A DNA stretch of 64,000 nucleotides from positions 67,276,998 through 67,340,997 of the forward strand of contig OX375876.1 of NCBI GenBank assembly GCA_947359465.1, read 5' to 3'. The notes beneath the pieces are model-generated. The model made no database searches. It saw only the letters and a program-made list of their open reading frames with translations, and had not been told where the DNA came from. Positions within the stretch are counted from its first letter, which is position 1, and the number at the start of each line of letters is the position of its first letter. A program made the translations under genes and the position numbers. Origin of the DNA: Metellina segmentata. Lineage: Eukaryota > Arthropoda > Arachnida > Araneae > Tetragnathidae. Shown here one piece after another: positions 1 through 11,974 of the stretch.

Positions 1-1080
1 TTTATTTTCCACTTTTCTTTTCGTAAATCTGTTTAAAGTTTAATTTGAAACTTTGTTTTATTTCACAAATTATATATAGTTCAAAAAAGTTAAAATGAGA
101 AAAATTGTAATCCCAACTTATTGGAAAGTCATGATATCGATATTTTTCAGAGATAGTTAAGAAAATATACAAATAGGTCTTAGAAGCAAAGGTTAGTTTA
201 TATTACGACGTAACATTTTCCTGTACAACATAATATGTTTATTAATATTTTACGTATGTCACAATAGAAAAATAGTTTATGCAAAACAAATATCAGTGCA
301 GAAGTAAAACTAAAAATACCGTATAAATCCCTAAAACTTTAAAAATATGTCACAAGTTTAATACCTCAAACAACGCATCCACAGTACGGACGCACATTAT
401 TAAAATTAAACACACATTATTAATAGTAATTGGAAGCAAGTAGCTTAAGGAAATCTTACGGAAAAAAATATGACTCGTACTGTCTTAAATACCTACTTAA
501 AGATAGAGAGTTCCCTGTACAACTTGTCACTGTAAATCTGATTAAATTTAGGGACATTTACATTATTTTTGATTTGGTGTTTTTTTAAGTCTCCGAATAA
601 AATAAAATAATCTTTTCATTTTAATATTTTATCACACAAAATTGAAAATAATGATATTAACACGAGGAAAATGTATTTCAACTAATTGATTGAAAGCGAT
701 AAGTATAAGCGAAAACGATAACAGTTTTTATCAGTAATTTCTTTATAGTATGCATTGTATTGCAAATAAAGACCATAAACCTGATGTTTACAAAGTGTGT
801 ATCGCGGTTCTTGAGACAGCCTAGTCCCTAGAGGTGTCGTGTATGTTTGACTGCTGCTCTTCTGTAATTCTCGAGTTAATATTAGATATTCCACGATATT
901 GGAAAAAAATCTTAATTATTTTGTTGCTGAGAGTAACTAATATATAAAGCAGATATATGTTTGAAGCAGCAGACTCTTAAATGCTAAGAAGAAACGCTAC
1001 TATTTTTAGTTTGCTATGTAGTTCCCTTAGAACTGTAAGGAAGTTCATAATAAAACATTACGCAAGAAGAGACCAAATTC
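1..1080. other. AT-rich intronic DNA, nothing recognised
   Basis: No repeat shared with the rest of the window, no splice-flanked open frame and no tRNA-like box was seen. Confidence 0.6.
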
Positions 1081-1310
1081 TAATCAAGCTTGAATCAACA
1101 CTAGGCATCAAAAGCTGTCAGGGGCCAAGCAGTTGAAGAGAAAGGGACGCAAGCACATGAAGCGGACAGAGCTCAAATAGTTATTAGATGACGCAAAGTA
1201 TCTCTTGAGAAAACAGAGGCGCGACCTGGTTCATCTGATGTAGCAAAAACTCTCGGGGTAAACGGTGATAAGGCTAATTATTTGACAAAGGACTACGAAT
1301 TATTATGAAA
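1081..1310 (+). other. Coding-like relic of unknown origin
   Basis: A stretch richer in G and C contains AKQLKRKGRKHMKRTELK in one frame and KVSLEKTEARPGSSDVAKTL plus GVNGDKANYLTKDYELL in another. It could be a frameshifted retrogene or transposon piece. No family is recognised. Confidence 0.2.
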
Positions 1311-3959
1311 CTAATGACTTTGTTTGAAATCATTGCTTGTGTAAAGTGATGTAGATAGGCGCTGATTTCCCTGTCTTGAAGAATTGAAGACGATTCGAAC
1401 TATAAGTGAAAGGTATATATTTATTTTAGTAAGAACTATATATACAAGTATAAGAATTTTTTAAAAAGATTTATCTCTTATTTCTAATACTCACCCACTG
1501 ATCTCTTTAGCACTAAATTGTGCTAACTGATATCTACTTGTGAAACAGCTCCCAGTGGATGAAAAGATGTTACTCCTAAGAGGGACAACTGCCAACATTC
1601 ATGCACTTACAAACTGGGACTCGGACCTAACAAACGAATGCTCAGAGAAAAATAATATCTTTCGTTCTCAAATCCTGGGTATTACATGCAACAACTATGT
1701 TATAGCCCCTCCTTATTATACAATATAAGATAGCTTCGTTCGCTAGTTTGAAGACAATAGTGTGGCTCTGGAGAGAAAACAATCGACCGTGTATCAGTCG
1801 AATTTAGTGTGAACCCCTGTTAAGAGCAGGTGGATAAATACTCCATCCCCTTGACTGATTTTCACTCTGAGAACACGTTATCACTGCTATCGCTTTCGAC
1901 ACCGAACTATAAACTCAGAAATTCGAATCAGCGTTTACGACGCAAACTGTGCGAACGTATTGCTTAGTTACCATTAGTCCTAAAACTAATCTATTACACT
2001 CGTTCAGAGCCACATGACTCTTCAACCAAGTACAGTAAGTTTAACTACATTGTAGTTTTTTTGTATAAAATTGATTTTTCCGTTGCGATGTAAAAAAAAA
2101 TTATGGATCTGCAGTATTTATTGGATGGGCACCCTCTGAAGCTCAGAACAGTGGATGGGGTTCTCAAATTCTCTAGATCACTTTTTAATGCTAAATTCAC
2201 CATTACCCGTCGACTACTTGCATTTTGTTCATTCCCCATCCTAGTTTAAGTATTCAATGTTGGTTGGGTGCCTTTACCAATTAGGTGACATCATTAAAAA
2301 TTGAAATTATAATTCTGGGACGAGAAAAAGTCTAGTTTTCATATTTCGAGAAGCACATGTTGATCTATAGGTTTCTATAAATCTTCCTACCTGTATTTCA
2401 ACACTTCTTTGAAAAATGTCGAAATTCTTTGTTCACGAATGTCAATTATCATTTTTACAAATTTTTATAATTAAATCGACACAATTAAAGAATTTAATTT
2501 AATATAAAAGCAACACATTAAAATTTAATTTAAAAAGCTAAATGAATTATTTGCTGCTATTTAATTTTGGTTGAAACAGCCGTCGAACACGAAAGTTTGT
2601 AAATAGATATCTCTAATTTCTCTACTCTTCCCTTGGTCCGCCATTATAAAGATAAGGTGCAGCAAAGATACAAATGAAGATAAGCCTCATTGGGAGGCTC
2701 CAAAGCGCACGAGGCAGTGGATCAACTCGATGGCTCTTTTGTACTAAGTGCTGATCAGTCGATAGACAGCTCCAAGGGCAGAATGTCGCACCATTAGATG
2801 ACGCCTAACTGGCGGACTTGCGCTCGATGTGGTAAGATTCTTCTCCAAGATCAATGTTTCCATTGTGGAGACTAGGTGTGTAGGTAGGAATTTAATCAGA
2901 AAATAGAATTGGCTTAACTGTGGAAGGCTGTTTGAGCTTTGAATTTCCAATAAACGCAGATTTCAGTGTTTCAGTGTATTGGAAAGACTTTGTGATATTT
3001 GATTTCTTTTAGCGGTAAAAACTAAACCATACAAAGCTGCGCTTTATATGTATCGTCATGGTAATTTTAATGCAGTACGTGCTGTGTTAAAACTATCATG
3101 TTTTCCAACAAAAATATGTGTTTATTTATAAGATATTTCGAGCACTGTTACTAACATCTGTCGCACACTTTGCCAAATAATACATGAACACTGAGTGATA
3201 CGTAGATATAGTGTGGCTTATAGCAGCAATAGTACATGGAATTAAACAAAATAATTCGAAGATGCACATTTGTTTAATGTAAGTCACTGGAATAGGAAAA
3301 AATGTAATTAAAATATCGAGCAATTTGATTTAAAGATGTTGTGATAAATTTTTTTATGAATGCCTTACGAAATGCAATATATGACATGGGATTATTTCAT
3401 ATCAGAACTTTTTCCGTTTAGATTTTTGTATCACTTCTCTCCTATATCTGGTTCCACTGATTACTACTACTCCTTTTTTATCTGACAAGTTAATGCTATA
3501 ATAACTACAATTGAATTTTTTTATTCAGAAAATTTAAAACGTCAACTATTTTATCTACAAACTTTTTGTATGGTAATATGTAAAGTTTGTTTCCTATAGT
3601 ATAGTAACTATTTTAGTTCGCTCATGATAAAACCATAAAATTAGAAAAACATTAGTCCTAACATTTTACAACAGCTTGAACAGTAGGCCTATCGTAGATT
3701 TCCCTGAAAAAAGTTATACGGCACTTAAATTTTTTAAGAGCCTATAGAAACATAATAAGTTTATCTTACATTAATTAAAATTGCATGATGGTTACATAAA
3801 AATAAATTTTAAATAGAACTTTGCTGATATTAAAAAAATTTTAATGTTAGAAAACTCATAAAAATATTAAAAACAGCGATATTTAAAAAAAAGGCATTCC
3901 AAAAATCGATCTACCATTTTTTGAAAAGTGGTTCTTGCCTTTGCTTTGTGTGTAAAGAC
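1311..3959. other. Intronic DNA, nothing recognised
   Basis: Only short chance frames were seen. Around 2640-2960 GC is mildly raised, without a motif I can name. Confidence 0.55.
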
Positions 3960-3961
3960 TA

Positions 3962-5260
3962 CAGAGGCTGTTCGCACATTTTTTAGACGATTTTGGATAG
4001 CGGTAATAAAAAATCGTTTGCTGCAAAAGAAATAATTGCTGTTGTATTATGTTTTTAAAAGTCAAAATTATCGTCTGCGGCTTGAGAGGTTTGTTTTTAT
4101 TCAAAATGGCGTTTTTAACAAAGCAGTGGTTCGAAGGCTATATTTATGCTCTTTCCGAAGAGAAATATTCATATTCCGTTACCCGAAAACGATGTGAGAG
4201 TCATGGTTTTGTGATATCTAAAGCGTCGATAGGTAATATCGTCAACAAGAAAGGGAAAAAAACGTCAAATTGGAGGCTCAAGTGGGACAAAAATTTCAAA
4301 CAAGTATCCAAGGAAGAAACGGACATCTTCGAGTATTGCAAAGGAACGTTGTTTAATATTAAAAGAAAATCCCCCTAGTCAAAGGACAGTTGCAAAATCA
4401 TTAAAATGCTCGGTGTCCACTGTAAACAAAATTATAAACGTTGATTTAAATCTTAAGAAAGCGAAAAAACGCAATGTGCATCGTCTTTCTCAAAAGCATA
4501 TCGCTGAACGCAGGACACGCTGCCGAATTCTATATGAGAAACACTTATCCAGAGAAAAATGGAAAACAACTGTCACAATAGATGAATCATGGGTGTATTT
4601 AAATGATTGCAGCAAAAAGAGCCATTTATTATCATAAAAGGGGAGAAAACAATTTAAGTACATGGTTCACAGAATCGAAAGAAAGTTTTTCTATGGGATT
4701 CATGATTGTTGTTGGTTTTTCATATAATAGCAAGTTAAAATTAAAGAGAGTGGAAAAAAATGTCAGGATTAACTCCAAATACTATCAGGAACATATTTTA
4801 TCGCCAATTTTTCTGAATGAAATACCATCGCTTTACCCACCGGGCCATCAATCTGTGGAACTCCATCAAGACAAAGCTAGCAGTCACACATCAAAATACT
4901 TTGTAAATTTTCTAAAAGAAATGGAACAAAAACCGGTATCAAGGCCATGCCCTTCACTGATATCCCTACTAAATCTCCCGATGTATCCTCTATGGATTTT
5001 TGTGGTTTCGGATTTTAAAATCTGCATATTCCGAACGTCGTCCCACAACCCTTACAGGACTCTGGATAGCTGCTCAGGAGGAATGGGATAGAATACCTCG
5101 TCTGACACTTCAAAAGGCGTTACTATCCTGGAAATTACGGTGTCGAAAGATAGTTCAGAATAAGGGCTATCAAATAGAACATTTTAAACACAAGAATTTT
5201 ATGTAATTTAGTTATGTGAATACAATATACATTGTCTAAAAAATGTGTGTACAGCCGCTG
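3962..5260 (+). mobile_element. Mariner-like (IS630-Tc1-mariner) transposon, full length but inactive, about DD40-41D
   Basis: The element is bounded by 29-bp terminal inverted repeats. The left begins CAGAGGCTGTTCGCACATTT and the right, read in reverse, begins CAGCGGCTGTACACACATTT; 25 of 29 positions match by eye. A TA dinucleotide flanks each end (3960-3961 and 5261-5262), the target duplication of this superfamily. Its length of 1299 bp is normal for a complete element. It carries one broken transposase reading in the same direction. The second and third catalytic Asp codons lie at 4870 and 4995, 125 bp apart with one intervening frameshift, so 40 or 41 residues separate them. That is longer than the 34 of classical mariner and close to the DD41D (rosa-like) group. 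The family assignment is inference. Confidence 0.88.
4106..5206 (+). pseudogene. Transposase of the 3962-5260 mariner-like element, multiply frameshifted
   Basis: The ATG at 4106 opens MAFLTKQWFEGYIYALSEEK and the frame runs to a stop at 4376. Similarity continues in another frame from about 4371, with a helix-turn-helix-like stretch (SQRTVAKSLKCSVSTVNKII) and then TIDESW, whose Asp (4581) is the first catalytic residue. Near 4613 the frame shifts again into KRAIYYHKRGEN and onward to LHQDKASSHTSK, whose Asp codon (4870-4872) is the second catalytic residue. Two further shifts around 4980-5010 separate SMDFCGFG, carrying the third Asp (4995-4997), from the C-terminal stretch that ends at 5206. 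All three acidic residues survive, but at least four frameshifts make it non-functional. Only one copy lies in the window. Confidence 0.87.
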
Positions 5261-5539
5261 TATATTCAATACCAAAACCAGTTCTTTTGTTATACGTGCC
5301 AATAAGTAGACTATTTTAAAAAGCAAATGTAATGACTTAAAATAAATTTAGTCATGAATATCTCATCTTCCCCTTCTTTGCCATCCTTCTCTTAAAGATG
5401 ATAAAATTCGGATACATCGTATAGTCGGGGCAAGCTTTCCACACAACAAAGAATATTAGTAGGAAAATTAACCAACAGTGCTAAAGAAACCACCTTAGAT
5501 ATATCCTTTTTATCAATTGAGTTACATCAATTTTACAGT

Positions 5540-5856
5540 TAAAGAACTTATGTGATATTCATAATTTCACGAAAGAGAAACTCATACCAACTTTTGTAGC
5601 TGTCATATTTTGTCGTTTTGTCATATACCAGATGCACGGTATATGTTAAATGTGTTTGGATGGATATGCATGTATTCGATTTGAGCCCTAAGTAAGTTGT
5701 AGAAGATATACAAATATAGAAAAACAATTAGAAACTATCTTTTAGACAACTAACAGATGCAATATTTTTGCGAAATAGAAAAGTCATTATTTTGGTCGCA
5801 TTTGTACTCAACAAGTTAACTAATCCTACCCGAGAAAGGTCGGGCATATCTGCTAG
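5540..5856 (+). mobile_element. Helitron A, 3'-terminal fragment
   Basis: The stretch containing TTGTAGCTGTCATATTTTGT and GGATATGCATGTATTCGATT matches the last 300 bp of the full-length copies at 23033-24666 and 61573-63214. It ends with the hairpin CCCGA-GAAAGG-TCGGG followed by CTAG at 5853-5856, the classical Helitron 3' terminus. The left edge is approximate. The base after CTAG is C rather than the usual T. Confidence 0.75.
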
Positions 5857-8793
5857 CCATTGAATACAATCAAACTTGTTTATTTCGGAAATATGAGGAC
5901 CTCGAACTTCGCCTGTGGTCATTGATTACCGTCTCATCCAAGTTAACAGCGATGCAGTTTTCTTGCACTACATTCAAAATAGAACACACACCTATTCAGA
6001 CTGTTGATTCTGAGTTCCTCTGACTGACATCCTCTTTTACAATGCCTGGAATCACCCCGAAACACGTCCGGACCTTTCCCCTTCTCTTACGCGCATTCAT
6101 ATTTCGAATCATATTTCCTAACATCCATTGAAAGATGAGTCCGTTATGGCACATCCGATTCGGATCAAGTCATCCATAATGCCCGACTGAATAAAGAAAG
6201 GCCGGTAGTCGACATTCCGTGCTGTCTTGAAGAAACAATCTCATTTGCTGCGCGTCATATTTTTCCTCCCCGATGAAACGTGCCCTTCACTGCTGACGGA
6301 AAGATCACTGATCGTCTATTTTTTGCATCCCTTTTTTCGATGACAGCATCGTAGGGAGGATTCTCATCTTTGTATGTTGTATTAAGTCTATTCTGGACAA
6401 TTTCTTTTGCAATCATGTGGAAAAAAAGGAAAACTATTATTTTTGAATTTGCTTTTACAGTAATGTATGACCTGCACTGTATAATATTTGAAATGGAAAT
6501 TTATTAAGCGGTATTATTAATATTAGGTCTCTGATCTTGATATTTATATAATATTTCCCTACCAAAAACAACTTTGTTTACTTGTGACACAACTAGCAGA
6601 ATTATTCGATGTCACTCTGGTTGAATTCGGTAAACTTTAATTAAAGTGATTCGAAAAATCACTTTTCTCAATCATAGAAAAATGTATATATATCATAGGA
6701 AATGGAAACGTAGGATAAAAAAGTAAGCTGAAAATAGTTTTTTGAACTTGGTGTTTGCATTTTGTATGTGTTCTGCAATTTATTCTTTGGACTAAATTTG
6801 ATTACGAGTAATACAAGTAAAACAATTCGAGTTGCGTATCGCAATCGTAATAATGTCTTTACATTCTATCCTGTAAAGTTTTGCAATACGTAGGATCATT
6901 GCTAAGAACAGGAGTGAGAGTAAGATAGGTTTAATTGAAACTTAGAAACCTTGAGGTATGACAAATTCCTTGGCGCATTAAAGTACCTATTTTAACGTAT
7001 TAGAATAATAATAACCTCAAACTAGATCGTAATTGTACAGAAGTTGTCTTTCAATATTACCTTGCATGTAACTTAAAGAAGAACGTCTAACTTATTGAAT
7101 ATTTGTGTTGTGATAGGTACTAATAAAATCTTAGCATTACAGATTTTGTAAGAAATATTTCTATCTTCTCTATTCCCGATATTTTTTACTTATATTTATT
7201 TAAATACATTAAACATACATTATAGTTTTACTTCAAAGAAAATATTACAACCAATAATGGGAATAAATCACTTATACTTGATGTTTTCTACATTTCATAC
7301 ACTTTTAAATGAATAATTCCTTCTATTTAACTATACTCCAATAATGTTTAACCCAATGCAAATAATAGTTTGATTTTGGAGTAAAACTGTGTTTATCAGA
7401 GATTGAGAGAGAGAGAGAGAGGGACTTCTGATGGTCCTCCATGAATAATTCCACTAGACCAGATTTTATGCATGTTGGTTTTCATCTTATTAAAAATATA
7501 ACACATTTTAATCTCTACAACTGAGATTCTAAGTCGTTTTGAAGAAATTCCTGTGTATAATTACACACATTCCTATTTTTATATTTACTTGACGAGATTA
7601 AAAACATTTGGCTGTGTTCGGCCTCTTCAGGACTCTAGCATGATGGTTTTCATGTTTCTTAGAATAGATTCCAGACATGAAAAAGTTTCCTACGAGCCAG
7701 AATTCAGACATAATAACATGCCTACAATTTCATTTTCTAGCGGATATTGCTTTAGTTTCTTGGTACAGTAAGGAAAAGCCAGGGTGGAAGTGGAACGAAA
7801 GTGCTTTCGTGTTGACCCTTGCTAAGACCTGATAAATTAAAAATGATTTTATTTTCCGACTGGTACTGACTGCATTCATTTCTTGAGGCGTAGTAAAGAT
7901 TAGCAAAACTCTGTGCTAGCTTCTTCACCACAGAATACCTTTACAGCTTGGGGAGAATATGTATATCTTTATATTGAGAACTAAACCTATTTCACTCAAG
8001 TTATCTCTACCCTTATACTTTAGAAGTAAGAAAGATGATACAAATATATACAAATATTTTTCAAATTGACTTTTAATTGAGTCTTACACTAATCGTCAAT
8101 GAGGTTTTTCAGAAATAGTAACTTGTTTATAATAATAAAAATATATAGAAAATAAAGGTATCGCGTACCCCGGCAAAAAAAAGTGACACAGCTCAAAAAA
8201 TAAAACTTTTGATATTATGTCATTGAAAAATATGTATGAGATGCCCCAGCGTGTTATATTACTATTCTATAGAATATAATAGAAGTTACCACCAAAAATA
8301 TTTAACTAAAATTTTAAAGAAGCTTATACTGTTTCTATATAAGTTTTATAATTTATCCTTTAAGTTGATGTTTCTTAAATTTTTGAGTTGCGTCACTTTT
8401 CTTGCCGGTGTGCGATAGGAGAAATTCAGCAGTATTTTTTAATTTTATAAGCCTTTCATTCAATTACGAAATCATTTAGAGCTTTTTTTAAAGTAAACCT
8501 AGAATATTTTAGCATTGGCAGAAGATGCCTGGAATACTTTTCAGCATAGATTAGAAACAATTAATGTGACTTTTAAAGTCCTCGTACGGAGTGATGGGTA
8601 GAGAATGGGGCTGAAGAAATTAATTTCCTAATTTTGTAAAAAAAAAACCCATCTAAATTCCCTTTAGGAATTAGTAAAGTAGAAGTCTATAAGATAATAA
8701 TAATAAGATAGAGAAAACTAGAATCTACTATTTCCTAAACTTGCATTCATATATTTACTTCATTTCTAACCTTTGGTTTCCTACCTTAAAAAT
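5857..8793. other. Intronic DNA, nothing recognised apart from a GA run
   Basis: From 5900 to 6400 GC is moderately raised with scattered short frames and no recognisable protein or repeat. The remainder is AT-rich. Confidence 0.55.
7403..7423. repeat. (GA)n microsatellite
   Basis: About 8-9 GA units. Confidence 0.9.
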
Positions 8794-9066
8794 GGGCTCC
8801 AGTAGCTCAATTGGAAACGTAACGCATTAGCAACAGCAGGGATGAGAGTTCGATACGAGGTCCAACCTAAAACTGTCAGGTACAAGGGGCTGGTTCACGT
8901 TGAATATGATCTTAAATGCTGATATTTTATGTTCTCACGTCGGCATGATGTGAATTTTCTAGAGGGGAGAGCCATTTCACGTGTTGACCTCGTCATCTGT
9001 TCGCGGTTTAAAATTACGAGTTGTTATCTTGGGATCTTTGACTTCGGTCAGTTCTGTACTGTATTG
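8794..9066 (+). mobile_element. SINE-A, nearly complete tRNA-derived copy
   Basis: The copy starts with a tRNA-like head: an A-box-like TAGCTCAATTGG and a B-box-like GAGTTCGATACGA about 50 bp later. The body continues with the family signatures GACCTCGTCATCTG and AAAATTACGAGTTGTTATC, and then fades into the adjacent Helitron fragment. The 3' tail is missing. This is the only long copy whose head points to the right. Confidence 0.72.
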
Positions 9067-9384
9067 TATTTAAAACAGAAAACAGTGAAATAGAACAAAA
9101 TAAAAGATGTCGGAAAAATTGTTCTAAAGATATTAATTTGTGATTCATTTTTATCTTTTGATCTCGCACAGTTGCCATAATTTACAACTAAAAGTGCACA
9201 AAATTTAGAAACGTGAAATTAATTCGGAGCGAAAGAAACAGAAAATATCACTGCTCACGCGATCTTGTTCATTCTCGTTTCGTTGAAAAATATCGTCTGT
9301 CTCAAATATTCCGAAATCGTTTTCATTGCGCAAAGAACAAATATAAGACTCGAAATAAATGAAGTATCAGAGCTGAAATTCCAT
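9067..9384 (-). mobile_element. Helitron A, internal fragment
   Basis: The fragment is nearly identical by eye to 26846-27160 inside the inverted full-length copy. It contains AAATAAAAGATGTCGGAAAA, CTCGCACAGTTGCC and CGAAATAAATGAAGTATCAG. Neither Helitron end is present. It abuts a SINE on the left and a SINE 3' piece on the right. Confidence 0.8.
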
Positions 9385-9459
9385 TAATTATTGTATTATG
9401 TACTGTATTTGTCTTTGCAATCTGTATCCAGCCTTGAAATTGGAAATAAAAAATAAAAA

Positions 9460-9525
9460 AATCTTCAGATCTTTCTCTTCGGAATTGATTCCGAATCGTC
9501 GTCATTAGCCCATTGTTGTTAACCT
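9460..9525 (+). mobile_element. SINE-A, 3' fragment
   Basis: The sequence CAGATCTTTCTCTTCGG followed by ATTAGCCCATTG matches the 3' third of SINE-A. The head and CCTA tail are absent. Confidence 0.55.
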
Positions 9526-9554
9526 GTGCGGAATTAATTACTTACCTAACTTAC

Positions 9555-9660
9555 AAAGGGCCCATCATTGCTCAGTGGAAATGCATAGTGTACTGATAAC
9601 CAGCGATCTGTAGGCGGTGCAGGTTCGATTCATACCTGGGTGTATGCCTCTCCTTTCATT
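9555..9660 (+). mobile_element. SINE-B head, a second tRNA-derived SINE family
   Basis: A tRNA-like head contains TTGCTCAGTGGAAATGC (A-box region) and GGTGCAGGTTCGATTC (B-box). A diverged copy in the opposite orientation is at about 19080-19172. The downstream body is not recognisable. Confidence 0.55.
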
Positions 9661-10437
9661 GTCTATTAATTGGTATAGTTTATCTTGTGTTAGGTCCAGC
9701 AAGGTAAAAAAAAGCTCTTGTATAAAACCTAAAAACCTAACCAACCTAGATTACAAAGAACATAAATGCATTGACGAAACATTTTGCTTTAAAAATAAAC
9801 AAATTAAGCGAAGACAAATTTTTCTTAATTACATTATACAATAACTATTAGGATGCATCCTATAAATCTACCATAGTTTCAGCTAAAGTTTATGCTCATA
9901 ACGTCTCTATGTTTCTGGGGAATCTTGTAAGCCAAAAATGCATCGAAAAGAATACAAAGGGAAATAAATCTGTGACCGAAACTTTTGTTCTTGACGTTTC
10001 GAGTGAATGAGACGGAAGTAGTAAGAATTCACGCGACGTTAACCATAACAATCTCTTTTGTCAGTTTACAACTATCAAAAGTGCAACGTTTCTTCCGGAA
10101 GATAAAGTTTTAACATTCCCATTTCGAGTAGAAAAACATTTCTGCGAATTTTATAGAAATGTTTCTGTCATTTTTGGACATAAATACTTTGTGCAAAAAA
10201 TTAAGGGTAGTTTTCGTATTTAGAGAAACTATTATTATTTTCACTTTGGTTCTATAAATATTGATCGCTTATTTAAAACCATGTGCATTATATTGTTTCA
10301 ATGGAGTATACTTTTTTAGTGTCCTAAATGTTTTTAAGATATAGAAACAATTGGCTCGTGAAATTGCAATGTCAGACTTCTTATACATTTGATTTTATGT
10401 TACGGTAGTAACAATGATTTCCATGGAGAATTGATAC

Positions 10438-10590
10438 TTTAAATACATTTACGCATCAACAATTTTAAATGCATTTATTTTGAAATGACATACAATAACA
10501 TGATAGATTTTTTTAATGAAATTTTAAATACAATTACGCATCAACAATTTTAAATGCATTTATTTTGAAATGACATACAATATCACGATA
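10438..10590. repeat. 85-bp tandem duplication
   Basis: A unit containing ACGCATCAACAATTTTAAAT and GAAATGACATACAATA occurs at 10451 and again at 10536. The two copies differ at only a few positions, so the duplication looks recent. Confidence 0.85.
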
Positions 10591-11274
10591 GTTTTTTATT
10601 TCTTATCGCTGCTATAAAATTTACAATTATGTGTTTTTAAAACTAGCACGTCTTTCCTACAGTATTTCTGTTTTAATGAAACATTAAGTTTAAATTATTT
10701 CGGCCTTTTTAGATTATTGTAACCAGTTTATTTTTTTTATTTGTCTGATATGTCTGTGTAATCGTTTTGATTCACTGTCTTAAGAATGGCATATTAGAGA
10801 TGAGAACAATTTGTTTTGCATGTCAATAGGAAAATGCTATTAATGTGAAAACTCAAGCATTGGTATAACCATGCTCTAAAATCTGTACAACGGTTTTTTC
10901 TTTTGTTACATATTGTATGCAGGAAAACGCAAAAATTGCAGTTATTCATTTTCGCGATGTTAGTGTCTTCCTTCTGTTCTACTTAGCTATCTGACCGTTA
11001 TGAACATTTTTTTCTGTCACATTAGTTATTATAGATGAATTATTATTATATTAGTATAGATCATTGCACAGCTATATTGCTGTACAATGACTATATTAAT
11101 ATAAAACTGCTAGTTCTCAAAAATTACTAGGTTATTTTAAGTAAAATTTAGACCATGATTATGTTTGATTTTATGTGCATTTAAAGTCGCACATCAAAAT
11201 AAACATTATGATGAAATGAGTTTTTAAAAATTTAAGATCGCATTGTGTGGAGCAACACGTAAAAGCTATTGAGA

Positions 11275-11350
11275 CAAAGGTAATTTGATCCCGAAGGGAA
11301 AGACTAGAGGACAACACCTCGAAATTTTGTATCACGGTCAAATGACGAGT
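11275..11350 (-). mobile_element. SINE-A fragment
   Basis: The sequence TGATCCCGAAGGGAAAGA, followed by GAGGACAACACC and ATCACGGTCAAATGACGAG, matches the central part of SINE-A in reverse. It lacks both ends. Confidence 0.6.
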
Positions 11351-11394
11351 TTCCCGGATTAAATATAACATATATTTAACACTTGAAAACATAA

Positions 11395-11485
11395 TGACAC
11401 ATAATTATATTTATCACCTGGAAACATAAGGACACATAATTATACTGGAAACATAATTATATTTAACACCTGGAAACATAACATA
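11395..11485. repeat. Short local repeats (GGAAACATAA / ACATAATTATAT)
   Basis: Three to four imperfect units containing CCTGGAAACATAA and ACATAATTATATTTA follow each other. It is a degenerate short tandem array of no obvious function. Confidence 0.6.
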
Positions 11486-11654
11486 ATACACTTAATGAGG
11501 AGTAATAACTTGTCTTCTGTACTTCTAAATACTAAGTAAACTTTTTCATCATATTTTCAACAATATCAATGCGATGACGGATTTCAAATCCAAATTTCTT
11601 AATTAATTAATTATTTTTGGGTCGAGTAATACAAGCATAATTATTTTAGTTGGT

Positions 11655-11974
11655 AATTGGTGTTAACGTCGTACTAGAGGAACTCAACGGGCTATTGACG
11701 ACGGTACGGGATCAGTCCCTTAAGTGAAAAATCCGAGGACAGCTTCTCGTAATTTTGAACCACGGTCAGATGACGAAGCAACATCTGAGCTGGCACCCCA
11801 CTCTCCAAACTTCCACAGCAACCCAACGTGAGGACTTTCGGCCACGACAGATTTAATGTGCCCCAGCCGCCTCTACACCATACGCTTACAAACATATATG
11901 TCCATACCCGGATTCTAACCAGGAACCTTCCGATCCAGAGGCTAACACCTTAACCACTATACCGGTTGGTTGGC
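11655..11974 (-). mobile_element. SINE-A, full-length copy
   Basis: Read on the minus strand, the head at 11974 carries GGTATAGTGGTTAAGGTGTT (A-box region) and GGTTAGAATCCGGG (B-box-like). The body follows with GGCCGAAAGTCCTCACG, CATCTGACCGTGGTTCAAAA and AATAGCCCGTTGAG. The total is about 320 bp. Confidence 0.8.

Noticed and set aside
9558..9645. tRNA gene
   Set aside because: A and B boxes are present, but no acceptor or anticodon stem pairs well. A diverged copy at 19080 marks it as a SINE head.
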